A stretch of 64,000 nucleotides of DNA from Anaplasma centrale str. Israel. Lineage in GTDB: Bacteria > Pseudomonadota > Alphaproteobacteria > Rickettsiales > Anaplasmataceae. The notes below the pieces were generated by a model that was not told where the DNA came from, made no database searches, and saw only the letters and a list, made by a program, of their open reading frames with translations. Below are positions 29,218-38,114 of this stretch, in pieces. A program made the position numbers and the translations under genes. Position 1 is the first letter of the stretch, and each line of letters opens with the position of its first letter. Location of the stretch: the NCBI RefSeq assembly GCF_000024505.1, contig NC_013532.1, forward strand, positions 930,001 through 994,000, in the 5' to 3' direction.

Positions 29218-30489
29218 ATGGCTGATGATAGGTCTAGGGTTGTCGTAACTGGAATGGGTCTGGTGACGCCGCTGGGGTTTGAGATCCCCCAGGTGTGGAG
29301 TCGCCTGGTCAGTGGAGAGTCGGGCCTCAGTGCCATCAGCGGGTTTGACACCCACGATCTTGAGTGCAGAGTTGGGGGCCAGGTGGTCTCTGAAGGCCAG
29401 TCAGGAGAACATGTGTTTGACCCAGCGCGGTGGGTCGAAGAAAAAGACGTAAAAAAGGCTGATCGCTTTATCATCTTTGGGGTGGCCGCAGCGGACCTGG
29501 CGTTGTCTGACGCTGGCCTGCTGGATGCAGAGTTTAACCCTGACCGGATCGGGGTACTGGTAGGGTCCGGCGTAGGCGGCCTGCCGTGCATAGAAAGGAA
29601 TGTCATAGCCGTGCACGAGCGTGGGCCTAGGCGTGTGAGCCCATTTTTCATACCCGGAAGTCTGGTCAACTTACTTCCCGGTCACATTTCCATACGACAC
29701 GGGCTAACCGGGTATTGCAACGCATCAGTAAGTGCATGTGCAACCGGGGCTGCTGCCATCGCCGATGCAGCACGGGTTATAGCATCGGGAGAAGCAGACA
29801 TCATGCTTGCAGGTGGCGCAGAAGGTGCGTTGTGTAGGGCGGCAGTGGCTGGGTTCTGCATCATAAAGGCCCTATCAACAAAATTCAATGATACACCAGA
29901 GCTCGCTTCCCGTCCTTGGGATAGGGACAGGGATGGTTTTGTAATCGGAGAGGGTGCCGGCATCCTGGTGCTGGAGAGTTACGAGCATGCAAAAATGAGA
30001 AATGCAAAGATTTATGCGGAGCTCGTTGGTTACGGCATAACTTCTGATGCCTATCACGTGACAGCCCCACACCCCAAAGGTAAGGGGGGAGCAGGTGCAA
30101 TGGAGCGGGCGCTGAAAATGTCGGGTGTTTCCCCGGAAAGCGTGGGGTACATAAACGCGCATGGGACCTCAACACCTGTAGGAGACAGTGTTGAGATTTC
30201 TGCAATAAAGGCGGTGTTTGGTGACCACGCATACCGCATGCCAATATCTTCCACTAAGTCTTCCATTGGCCATCTGCTGGGAGCGGCTGGGGGTGTAGAA
30301 GCCATCTTTACCATACTATCCATCTGCAACGGGGTCGTGCCTCCAACATTAAATCTGCACAATTCTTCAGAAGACAGTAATTTGAACTTGGTGCCTTTGA
30401 ACGCGCAGGAACATAAGGTGTCAAGCGCGATGTCTAACTCCTTCGGCTTTGGGGGAGTGAACGCATCGCTGTTATTCAAGGCTGTGTAG
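29218..30489 (+). CDS. fabF: 3-oxoacyl-[acyl-carrier-protein] synthase II
   Basis: 423 residues from ATG 29218. FabF condenses malonyl-ACP with acyl-ACP, elongating fatty acids in the cytoplasm. The thiolase-fold catalytic triad is present: Cys174 in SVSACATGAA, a His in INAHGTSTPVGD and a His in SSIGHLLGAAGG; the FGFGGVNASLLF end is typical. A TTG at 29203 is in frame but the family begins at RVVVTGMG. It follows acpP, the substrate carrier, and may share its transcript. Confidence 0.96.
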   Translation: MADDRSRVVVTGMGLVTPLGFEIPQVWSRLVSGESGLSAISGFDTHDLECRVGGQVVSEGQSGEHVFDPARWVEEKDVKKADRFIIFGVAAADLALSDAGLLDAEFNPDRIGVLVGSGVGGLPCIERNVIAVHERGPRRVSPFFIPGSLVNLLPGHISIRHGLTGYCNASVSACATGAAAIADAARVIASGEADIMLAGGAEGALCRAAVAGFCIIKALSTKFNDTPELASRPWDRDRDGFVIGEGAGILVLESYEHAKMRNAKIYAELVGYGITSDAYHVTAPHPKGKGGAGAMERALKMSGVSPESVGYINAHGTSTPVGDSVEISAIKAVFGDHAYRMPISSTKSSIGHLLGAAGGVEAIFTILSICNGVVPPTLNLHNSSEDSNLNLVPLNAQEHKVSSAMSNSFGFGGVNASLLFKAV

Positions 30490-30832
30490 CCACATCGGTG
30501 TCAGGTGGTTTAGTGGCCCTTACGGGGCGCTGCACCCGTCTGCCACAACTGTGTTTTACATACACCCACCAGTCGGGTTCGCGCGTCCTTCTGCATGCCG
30601 GCGTAGCGCACTAAATAATCATCATTAGTCCGGCACCCGGTAGGTGCCGTACTGGAAAGTTCGCACCCACACAACTGGGTTTATTAGGATAAGATTCAGA
30701 CAGCCATAAAGCGGTGTGACGCGAGTTTAGAATGGCCACGACGGCACGCACACGCAGCAAGAACCACACTTAATAGTTGCGAAATAAAAATGTCTTAACA
30801 TTGCGCTAGCAGGGTGTTTTAAGAACGTAGCA
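30490..30832. other. Intergenic region after fabF
   Basis: About 340 nt with no supported gene. It contains the hairpin at 30631-30649 and an A/T-rich stretch before the next gene (30770-30800). Confidence 0.5.
30631..30649. terminator. Perfect 7-bp hairpin downstream of fabF
   Basis: CGGCACC and GGTGCCG pair perfectly around a 5-nt loop (CGGTA), 142 nt after fabF. No T tract follows, so termination is plausible but not shown. Confidence 0.35.
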
Positions 30833-31849
30833 ATGGAGTATTTCAAACAGTTGGTCGCGTCGTCTATACAACACAACGCGTCCCACCTTTACTGTGTCGT
30901 TGGCCAGCCTCCTGCAATCAAGAGGTTAGGCCACATAGAATTCCTGCAAGTGAGAAAGATCGACCAAAACGACATTACAAGCATATTGTCCGCAGTGCTG
31001 TCGGCAGAGGCGCAAGCCAAGTTCGATAGTGATGGGGAGATCGGCGTGAATGTGGAGTTTGACGAGACGCATTTTTTGAATATCCACGCAGCAAGAGACG
31101 TCAGCAAACCCGGATCTGCAGCGAAGGTTACGGTTCATATTAGGGAATTGGTGTTCCCATCGGAGGATGACATCCCACAGGAGCTTGTTCGCATAGCCAC
31201 ATATGCACCTAGGGGAGTAATATTGCTGGGAGGAGCGGCGCACCACAACAAAAATTACACGATAGAGTGCTTGCTGCACAAAATCGGTACGACCCAGAAA
31301 AAGCATATCTTGACTTTCGGCATGGAAGCGGAACCCAGATCAGACAATTCCATAATAAGCACTTATGACGCATCTCAGGCAAATTTTGACTTCATCACAA
31401 AGCAAGCGGCGGACATTGTAGTGTTTGCGGAGCTCAACAGCAATCTGATAAGCGTGGTGCACAGATGTGTTACTACAGGAATGTTGGTCATAGCAGCTGT
31501 AGACGCTGTTTCAACTTCGTGCATGCTGGAAAGAGTTCTCACCCTATTTCCAGACATGGAGTCAGGAATTAATTTCCTGGCTTCGCACGTATTAGGCGCA
31601 ACCCTACAAGTGCTACTCATGAGAAAGCCGTGTGTTTACGTGTATGACTTTATAATGTTCGACAACAAGGTCAAAGAAACGATAAGAAGTGGGAACGTGG
31701 CACAAATAGAGAACTCGGATATAATAGCGAAAATCAACATGTTGATTGAAGAGAATAAACTTACACATTCTGATGCACAACCCGTTCTGGCCCATCTCGT
31801 TGGTGGCGCAAGCTCGCGACACGTCAGCAACGTGGAGGATGAATTTTAG
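30833..31849 (+). CDS. PilT/secretion-ATPase homologue with decayed nucleotide site
   Basis: 338 residues. Overall order and spacing follow PilT-type hexameric ATPases: N-terminal PAS-like part (SIQHNASHLYCVVGQPP, like the ASDLHL...G.PP of PilT), then the RecA-like core. The ATP site is altered. The P-loop region 131-143 reads LLGGAAHHNKNYT: Lys140 aligns with the Walker A lysine, but the second Gly and the Ser/Thr are Asn. The Walker B stretch is ADIVVFAE (Glu200 kept). The two conserved histidines of the His box are Met217 and Asp224. PilT normally retracts type IV pili; no pilus genes are seen nearby. A regulatory or scaffold role is more likely than catalysis, but this is inferred. Confidence 0.75.
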   Translation: MEYFKQLVASSIQHNASHLYCVVGQPPAIKRLGHIEFLQVRKIDQNDITSILSAVLSAEAQAKFDSDGEIGVNVEFDETHFLNIHAARDVSKPGSAAKVTVHIRELVFPSEDDIPQELVRIATYAPRGVILLGGAAHHNKNYTIECLLHKIGTTQKKHILTFGMEAEPRSDNSIISTYDASQANFDFITKQAADIVVFAELNSNLISVVHRCVTTGMLVIAAVDAVSTSCMLERVLTLFPDMESGINFLASHVLGATLQVLLMRKPCVYVYDFIMFDNKVKETIRSGNVAQIENSDIIAKINMLIEENKLTHSDAQPVLAHLVGGASSRHVSNVEDEF

Positions 31850-32062
31850 TCCGAGTATATCTTCCATGCTGACCAACACGTCGTCACAGGGCAGCAAGCG
31901 AGTCTGTAGCCGACTGACCGGGAGGTCTGCACCCATCACCCGCGGGCACCGCAGTTCACATGGGTCGTGAACGCGAGGTTTTAGTGTGCTTGCACTTTTC
32001 AGCTTGAGACGCAGCAAAATCCCACATAGAATCCTACCGTGCAGTTTATACCCTCCCCCGCA

Positions 32063-33202
32063 ATGGTGTTTGATGGCAGCTTAAATTTGGATCCGCTAGT
32101 TTCTGGCAAGCCACCCGAAGAGACAACCGTGGTCGTTGCAATGTCGGGGGGTGTGGATAGCTCGGTGGTCGCCGCGCTACTGCATGAACGTGGGTATAAG
32201 GTCATAGGGGCCACAATGCAGCTGCACAGCAGCTCACCGGCGTCTGGAGCAAAGTCTTGTTGCGGCAGTGTGGATATATATGACGCAAAGCGCGTTGCAT
32301 CAACGCTCGGGTTCCCGCATTACGTCCTGGACTATGAAGAAGTGTTCAGGAGGGAGGTTATAGACGATTTCATCAATTCGTACAAGCGGGGTGAAACTCC
32401 CATACCGTGCGTGAAATGCAACCAAACAGTCAAGTTCAGAGATATGCTCAAGGCAGCCAGAGCTATAGGCGGCGATGTTGTAGCAACTGGACACTATGTT
32501 CGAAGGGTTGAGATTGCCGGTGAGCAGCAAATATTGCGGGGTAAAGACCCGCAGAAGGACCAGAGCTATTTTCTGTTCTCCGTAACCTCTGAACAATTAA
32601 AATTCCTGCGATTTCCCCTAGGTGATTTGGCGAAGAGCAACGTTAGGCTGTTGGCGCAGCAACTCAACTTGGAGGTGGCAGATAAACCAGACAGCCAGGA
32701 TATATGCTTTGTGCCCGAAAATAGCTACCGGGAGGTTCTGCGGAATTTGGACCCCGCATCGGTCAAAAAGGGCAAGATTGTGCACGTCGACGGCCGCTTG
32801 CTTGGCGAGCATGATGGCATATCGAATTTCACCGTTGGGCAGCGCAGGGGCCTGAACATCTCTGCACCATATCCGCTGTATGTAGTAAGATTAGATGCGG
32901 CGCAGAACACTGTGGTAGTTGGGCCGCAGTCTGCCCTAATGAAGAGGGCATTGTTCGTGAAGAATCTGAATTGGCTCCCTGATTACAACATTCCAAAGCG
33001 CGGACTGGCGGTTGATGCTCGGCTGCGATCATCCGGCGCCACTGTCCGTGCCACTATAACAAGTGACGGGGACGGCTATGGAACGGTGGTACTCGAAGAG
33101 GACTGCGTCGTATCACCAGGGCAGGCGTGTGTGCTGTATGACAAAGAAAGGTTGCTAGGAGGCGGATGGATATACAACAAGTTGTGCCACGAAGGGGCAT
33201 GA
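32063..33202 (+). CDS. mnmA: tRNA-specific 2-thiouridylase MnmA
   Basis: 379 residues from ATG 32063; GTG 32039 in frame would add eight. MnmA thiolates U34 of the Glu, Gln and Lys tRNAs using sulfur relayed from cysteine desulfurase. The PP-loop is VAMSGGVDSSVVAALL; the two catalytic cysteines lie in IPCVKCN and SQDICFVP. GKDPQKDQSYFLF and VADKPDSQDICF are hallmark motifs, and the length is usual for the family (360-390). It stands alone, with about 190 nt upstream and 535 nt downstream free of genes. Confidence 0.96.
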   Translation: MVFDGSLNLDPLVSGKPPEETTVVVAMSGGVDSSVVAALLHERGYKVIGATMQLHSSSPASGAKSCCGSVDIYDAKRVASTLGFPHYVLDYEEVFRREVIDDFINSYKRGETPIPCVKCNQTVKFRDMLKAARAIGGDVVATGHYVRRVEIAGEQQILRGKDPQKDQSYFLFSVTSEQLKFLRFPLGDLAKSNVRLLAQQLNLEVADKPDSQDICFVPENSYREVLRNLDPASVKKGKIVHVDGRLLGEHDGISNFTVGQRRGLNISAPYPLYVVRLDAAQNTVVVGPQSALMKRALFVKNLNWLPDYNIPKRGLAVDARLRSSGATVRATITSDGDGYGTVVLEEDCVVSPGQACVLYDKERLLGGGWIYNKLCHEGA

Positions 33203-33737
33203 GATAAACGGGGGCTTTTGCAGCAGTTGTGGGTTAGTATTGCACCATGCGTTACCCAGGCTGCCGCATCATGGCCGGGGCGAGCTAAAGCCGGGCAGTG
33301 TGCACTTGCTGCACGCAGGCACTTGAGGAACTTTTTGCATGTTTCACCCACCCATGCACACAATGCGCGTGATTCCAGAAACCTTTACCAGGGCAATACC
33401 TAAATCTGTCGTGCGTACCAGAAAATTCCACATAGCCAGACCAAGCCCATTCGGTTATAACCCCCAGCAATTCAAACCTCCCAGCAGTCCACCCTGCCCT
33501 CATGTTGTGCTGATTCCGGCGCAGCCGCGATAGACCAGGTTTCTGGCTGGAGCCCTACCCCATGGCGCCGTCGCAGTTGCGCGCATTTTCGCATCTATGG
33601 CCCAGTAGACCAAATTGGCACCCCGGATAAACTATTGAGACACATCACAGAATTGTGTGCACGTCACGCTTGAGCCGTTGCACGATTGCTTTTTGTAGTT
33701 ATTATATTAGTTAAGAAAGTAACTTTTACGGGCTTTT
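33203..33737. other. Intergenic region between mnmA and dprA
   Basis: About 535 nt without a supported gene. The last 80 nt are A/T-rich and hold the candidate dprA promoter. Confidence 0.5.
33678..33707 (+). promoter_or_regulatory. Candidate promoter for dprA
   Basis: TTGCAC (33678-33683), 18-bp spacer, TTATAT (33702-33707), about 30 nt before the proposed TTG start of dprA. The -10 match is moderate. Confidence 0.3.
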
Positions 33738-34874
33738 TTGGACCCCAGTACCAACATCACTAGCGCGGCAGTCATCCGCGACTGTTTAGTCGCTTGCATC
33801 CGCATCATGCGCACTGCAAAAATCGGCCCGATTGCCTTTCAGAAACTCATAAAACTATATAAAACTCCGGAACTTGCGCTCGATGCACTCGCGCATGGAG
33901 AGCTCGGTAACGTGGGGCGTATATGTCCAGAAGACGATGCGGAAAAGGAAGTTGAGCTGTGCAGAAAACTGGGCGCAAGGATGATAAGTATGTTTGAGCG
34001 GGAGTACCCCCAAATGCTGCTGCACATATACGATCCTCCCCCAGTTATAACCGCGCTTGGTGATGTAGCTTTGTTAAACAAAAACAATAAAATTGCAATG
34101 GTGGGGAGTCGCAATGCATCGGCGAACGGAAAACGTATTGCGTATGGAATAGCATTTGACCTATCTAAAGCCGGGTTTGTTACGGTATCAGGCTTGGCAA
34201 GGGGAATCGATAGTACGGTGCATAGCGTGATATTTGAAAAAATGCCTACTGTCGCAGTTACTGCGAACGGGATTGACGTTGTATATCCCAAAGATAACCT
34301 ACACTTGTACCGCGCGATAGTGCACAACGGCGGCGTGGTTGTGACTGAGCTGCCATTTTCGTCGCTACCGAAGGCGAGCTTTTTCCCTCAACGCAATCGT
34401 ATAATATCCGGCATGGCCTGGGGCACAGTTGTGGTGGAAGCATCACGTAGATCTGGGTCCCTCATCACAGCAAATTTTGCCTTGTCGCAGGGCCGGGAAG
34501 TATTTGCGGTGCCGGGCTTGGCTTTGGACCCCAAATACTCAGGCAGCAATTATCTCATCAAGCAAGGTGCCACGTTGGTAGAATCTGCGGAAGATATTAT
34601 ACAAGCGTTGAACCCCGGCGCACGTACAATAGCGGCGAACAGCCTGCGACATGCCGCCCGGCGGCAAGACGCTGCCACAGATGGAGCAGGCTCTGCGGCA
34701 ATTCGACGCGCGATTCTCCAACAACTGAGCGTTTCTCCCACAGACATTGAAGATCTGGCAGCTTGCACAAAAATTGGCACAAGTACATTACTCGCTGAAC
34801 TCATTGAGTTGGAGCTATTGAGAAAGGTGCACAGATTTCCCGGTAACAGATTCGCCCTGTCTCTGGAAAACTAG
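33738..34874 (+). CDS. dprA: DNA processing protein DprA (Smf)
   Basis: 378 residues from TTG 33738. This weak start is chosen because the family's N-terminal helical part (AVIRDCLVACIRI, RTAKIGPIAFQKL) would be lost from the next ATG. DprA loads RecA on incoming single-stranded DNA. The Rossmann-like core is clear: AMVGSRNASANG, VSGLARGIDSTVH, ITANFALSQGREVFAVPG and the RSGSL motif. A C-terminal winged helix (about 315-375, DIEDLAACTKIGTSTLLAEL) is present. It is convergent with mutL, 13 nt apart. In an obligate intracellular bacterium the role may be recombination rather than uptake. Confidence 0.93.
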   Translation: MDPSTNITSAAVIRDCLVACIRIMRTAKIGPIAFQKLIKLYKTPELALDALAHGELGNVGRICPEDDAEKEVELCRKLGARMISMFEREYPQMLLHIYDPPPVITALGDVALLNKNNKIAMVGSRNASANGKRIAYGIAFDLSKAGFVTVSGLARGIDSTVHSVIFEKMPTVAVTANGIDVVYPKDNLHLYRAIVHNGGVVVTELPFSSLPKASFFPQRNRIISGMAWGTVVVEASRRSGSLITANFALSQGREVFAVPGLALDPKYSGSNYLIKQGATLVESAEDIIQALNPGARTIAANSLRHAARRQDAATDGAGSAAIRRAILQQLSVSPTDIEDLAACTKIGTSTLLAELIELELLRKVHRFPGNRFALSLEN

Positions 34875-34887
34875 TAATATTGCCCTG

Positions 34888-36786
34888 TCACCTGCGTTCG
34901 AACAGCTTATCTATTTCAGATAGACTGAGTTTGACATACGTCGGCCTACCGTGGTTACACTGGCCGGAATGTGGAGTATCTTCCATCTGCCTCAGCAGGC
35001 TGTTCATCTCTTCCAACTTCAGCGTTCTGCCACTTCTTATTGAGCTGTAGCAGGCAATGGTTCCGCACACGTGCTTTATCTTTTCGCGCATGAACAACGC
35101 GTCACCCACTTCGACAATGCTCTCCACTATTTTGGCAATCATTGCCTTGACGTCAAACACCCCAAGAATTGCCGGAACTTCTCTCACGGCCACAACCATG
35201 CTTCCCATAGGTTCGATTACTAGCCCAAATTTTAGTAGTTTTTCCTTATATTCGCCCAGCAACTCTAATTCGTATTCATTGTCTAGCTCAACTAACTCAG
35301 GCATGAGTAGCACCTGGCGTTTCATCCCCTCATCGGCTGTTACCTTTTTCATGTACTCATAGGTGAGCCTCTCATGCGCAGCGTGTTGATCTACTATGAT
35401 TACATGGTCCCCGGCCCTCGACACTATATACCTGTCGAAAAGCTGACACACCGCATTGCCTAGCGGTAATTCTTCTATCAGTGGCACGATATGAGCCTCT
35501 GAGTCATAGCTTAGAACCGGACGCGTTGTGCGCCTACTGCTACCGCTTCCCAAAAAAGAAAACAGCTCCGCCGCGCGTGGGGGGTTTTCGATGGCATGCT
35601 CAGGCTTTGATAAAAATTCTCCCCCCCCCCCCGTCTGCTGTACGGAAAGCTTTGGGCCTACTGCCACACCATAATCGTGTACTTTACCGTAGTGTGGTGT
35701 ATCCAAAACTGGCGTATTATCCACAGCGAAGTGGTCTAATCCTCCCCCAACTGGGGTACGGGGAGGCAGTTCTCTGTACACATTGCTAGACAAGGCCGTT
35801 GCCAGCGCCTCAACAACCACACTGTACACCTGCTTGCGATTCCGGAATCTTACTTCCAGCTTACTGGGGTGCACGTTAACATCGACATCACCTGGCAAGA
35901 TCTCCATGCACATCACAACCACTGGATGCCGATCTCTGGGAATGAACTCGCTATATGCGGACTTTATTGCACCCATAAAGAGGGTGCTGTGTACAGGCCT
36001 ACCGTTTACAAATGTGTATATCATGTCGGGCCTTGATCGATTAAACGTGGGGACGCTGATATACCCGGTGATGTTTATGGCATCTGAATGGAAACGTACC
36101 TCGAGTGACTGCTCCCGAAACGCATCACCAAAGGGTTTCATCTCCCACAAACGCGACATCAAATCTTCCCTGGCAGGGTACTTGAAAATCTGCTTGTCAG
36201 CTATGGTTAGGGAAAACGCAGTACTGAATCTGGCTGTGGCAAACCTGTACATCAGATCAACAATGCTTTGGGTTTCCGCCTTCTCCGTGCGCAAAAACTT
36301 CAGCCTGGTGGGAGTGGCAAAAAACAGATCTCTAACTTCTATAGAAGTCCCGCACGGTAATGCCTCAGGTGACAAATCTCTGGTTTTCTCCCCTCCTTCG
36401 AGCACTATAGACCAGGCCTCGGTGCACCCTCTATATTTTGAGACCATTTTAGTTCTGGCAACAGCTGCAATAGACGTCAGCCCCTCTCCCCGAAACCCCA
36501 TCGACCTAATATTGTTGAGGTCATTATCCGGAAGCTTAGACGTGGCATGACAGATAAACGCTCTCTCCATTTCATCCCTGGGTATGCCACATCCATCATC
36601 AATCACGGAAATGAGGTTGCGTCCGCCTTTGTCTATTAGCACATTTATGGTAGTGGCACCCGCATCTATCGAGTTTTCAACAAGCTCTTTCACCACACTT
36701 GCTGGGCAATCTATTACCTCCCCAGCAGCAATTTTATTGACAGTCTTGGCATCTAACACAACTATAGGCACAACGTTACCATACAC
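34888..36786 (-). CDS. mutL: DNA mismatch repair protein MutL
   Basis: Up to 632 residues. The GHKL ATPase motifs are present: VKELVENSIDAGA, DDGCGIPRDE, GFRGEGLTSIAAV. The C-terminal domain has the endonuclease motif DQHAAHERLTYE (the DQHA-x2-E-x4-E pattern), ACYSSIRSG and CNHGRP (usually CPHGRP), so it is a nicking-type MutL that acts after MutS. GTG 36786 is the longest start; GTG 36771 (VPIVVLDAKTV) fits the family better. The linker holds four Gly encoded within a 12-G tract (plus-strand C at 35621-35632), about residues 385-389. Gain or loss of one G would remove the C-terminal nuclease/dimer domain. Confidence 0.96.
   Translation of the reverse strand: MYGNVVPIVVLDAKTVNKIAAGEVIDCPASVVKELVENSIDAGATTINVLIDKGGRNLISVIDDGCGIPRDEMERAFICHATSKLPDNDLNNIRSMGFRGEGLTSIAAVARTKMVSKYRGCTEAWSIVLEGGEKTRDLSPEALPCGTSIEVRDLFFATPTRLKFLRTEKAETQSIVDLMYRFATARFSTAFSLTIADKQIFKYPAREDLMSRLWEMKPFGDAFREQSLEVRFHSDAINITGYISVPTFNRSRPDMIYTFVNGRPVHSTLFMGAIKSAYSEFIPRDRHPVVVMCMEILPGDVDVNVHPSKLEVRFRNRKQVYSVVVEALATALSSNVYRELPPRTPVGGGLDHFAVDNTPVLDTPHYGKVHDYGVAVGPKLSVQQTGGGGEFLSKPEHAIENPPRAAELFSFLGSGSSRRTTRPVLSYDSEAHIVPLIEELPLGNAVCQLFDRYIVSRAGDHVIIVDQHAAHERLTYEYMKKVTADEGMKRQVLLMPELVELDNEYELELLGEYKEKLLKFGLVIEPMGSMVVAVREVPAILGVFDVKAMIAKIVESIVEVGDALFMREKIKHVCGTIACYSSIRSGRTLKLEEMNSLLRQMEDTPHSGQCNHGRPTYVKLSLSEIDKLFERR
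35621..35632. repeat. 12-bp homopolymer inside mutL
   Basis: Twelve C on the plus strand, so twelve G on the mutL coding strand, encoding the end of a Thr codon and four Gly codons in the interdomain linker. In this sequence the frame is intact. Confidence 0.95.
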
Positions 36787-36930
36787 AACCAGTGCAACAC
36801 CGGGCCATTATAGCGCACAAAGAGAAAACTACATATTCCTGTCTAGGGAATGGGAATAACGCGCTAGCGGGACCTGTGGCCACGCACTTGCGTACATCAA
36901 TAGTTTACGGCACGACAGTGCTTGCTTTTT

Positions 36931-36936
36931 TATAAT
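36931..36936 (+). promoter_or_regulatory. Candidate -10 box for tolQRA
   Basis: A perfect TATAAT in the mutL/tolQ divergent gap. No good -35 element lies at standard spacing (TTTACG is 21 bp upstream), so only the -10 is supported. Confidence 0.3.
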
Positions 36937-36991
36937 TGACCGCAGCAGATTAAGGGTATAGAAATTGGCAGTGGTTCGGTGGTTTTTGTCT

Positions 36992-37657
36992 ATGAAGGAT
37001 GTAGTCGAATCGTCCATTGATATCCAAAACAGCTTGTCTATGCTTGGCGCGTTTTCTAATGCTGATATTGTGGTGAAGGCCATCATGCTGATATTGGTCG
37101 CGTTCTCTATAATTTCTTGGTCGGTAATTTTGAAGAAGCATCTGACACTAAGAAAGCAAGCCAGGGAAATCAAGGAGCTTGAAGGGCGTTTCAGCTCCAG
37201 AAGAACCTTCACCAACCTGTCCGAGATTGTGGGCAGCAGCACAGGCATAGTATCGCAGATATTGAACTACGGGATACAAAATTCCAAGCTGGTTACGAAC
37301 AAGCAGGCGGGGTTGCACAGGTTTGTGAGCGCGGAGCTGAGTAGGACCCTAGACAAACTTGAAGACAACGTAGAGATTCTTGCAACCATCGGCTCTTCTT
37401 CTCCCTTTATAGGGTTGCTAGGAACCGTATGGGGTGTTGTAGGTAGTCTGCGCTCTATCCCAACTGGGGTCAGCGTAGGCATTGCATCTGTTGGCCCAGG
37501 CGTGGCTGAAGCTTTGTTTGCCACTGCTTTGGGGTTGCTTGTCGCAATACCGGCTAACATATTCTACAACAGGTTCACAGCACTTATCACGAGAATGTCC
37601 AATCGGCTGAGTAATCTAGTATACGAACTCGAGGCATTTGCAGATAATGAGGAATAG
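36992..37657 (+). CDS. tolQ: TolQ/ExbB family proton channel subunit
   Basis: 221 residues from ATG 36992; TTG 36965 in frame is possible. Three membrane helices are visible: IVVKAIMLILVAFSIISWSV, SSPFIGLLGTVWGVVGSLRS and PGVAEALFATALGLLVAIPA, in the TolQ order, with the conserved G-T-V-W-G and A-E-A-L-x-A-T-A-x-G motifs. TolQ with TolR forms the inner-membrane proton channel that powers TolA in outer-membrane constriction and stability. The stop overlaps the start of tolR. It diverges from mutL. Confidence 0.93.
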   Translation: MKDVVESSIDIQNSLSMLGAFSNADIVVKAIMLILVAFSIISWSVILKKHLTLRKQAREIKELEGRFSSRRTFTNLSEIVGSSTGIVSQILNYGIQNSKLVTNKQAGLHRFVSAELSRTLDKLEDNVEILATIGSSSPFIGLLGTVWGVVGSLRSIPTGVSVGIASVGPGVAEALFATALGLLVAIPANIFYNRFTALITRMSNRLSNLVYELEAFADNEE

Positions 37658-38114
37658 ACCCGTATCGTGCAGATTGTCAGAACGATGCGGAGAGGTTCGC
37701 AGGTTCCGCTCTGAGATAAACGTGACACCCTTTGTAGACGTAGTGCTTATACTGCTAGTGATATTCATGGTTGCGCACACGGAGAAGGCTCTGCCATCGC
37801 TTCTTGTAAGCCTTCCTAACGCAAATAGTGCTCTGAGCGTGCACTCCGAGCAGCCAGTTGTCTTGACCATCACTAAGAAAGGTACTATATATGTGAACGA
37901 TAAGCTTTCCAGAGAGGCAAATCTGGAAACTGACCTCATGTCCGCAATTAAGGGTAAGGAGGCCCAGGTGTTTCTGCGTGGAGATAAGGGTGTGAGCTAT
38001 GGGGCGATCATGAGGTTGGTTAACTTGTTGTCCGGTTACGGCCTCAGGAAGGTGGCTCTGGTTGCTGATAGTAGCGTGGTTGCTGATGTTGGGGGCAGTG
38101 CAGGCCGCACGTAG
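37647..38114 (+). CDS. tolR: TolR/ExbD family protein
   Basis: 155 residues from ATG 37647, overlapping tolQ by 11 nt. One membrane helix follows the hallmark INVTPFVDVVLILLVIFMV, where the Asp is the proton-carrying residue. The periplasmic domain (VVLTITKKGTIYVNDK, LRGDKGVSYGAIMRLV) is typical. It works with TolQ and TolA. The 3' end overlaps the tolA-like start by about 29 nt, so the three genes are one tight operon. Confidence 0.93.
   Translation: MRNRPVSCRLSERCGEVRRFRSEINVTPFVDVVLILLVIFMVAHTEKALPSLLVSLPNANSALSVHSEQPVVLTITKKGTIYVNDKLSREANLETDLMSAIKGKEAQVFLRGDKGVSYGAIMRLVNLLSGYGLRKVALVADSSVVADVGGSAGRT

Noticed and set aside
35783-36550. Open frame of 255 codons on the plus strand opposite mutL
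   Set aside because: It is the antisense of a conserved, clearly coding gene, with no ribosome site or family features.
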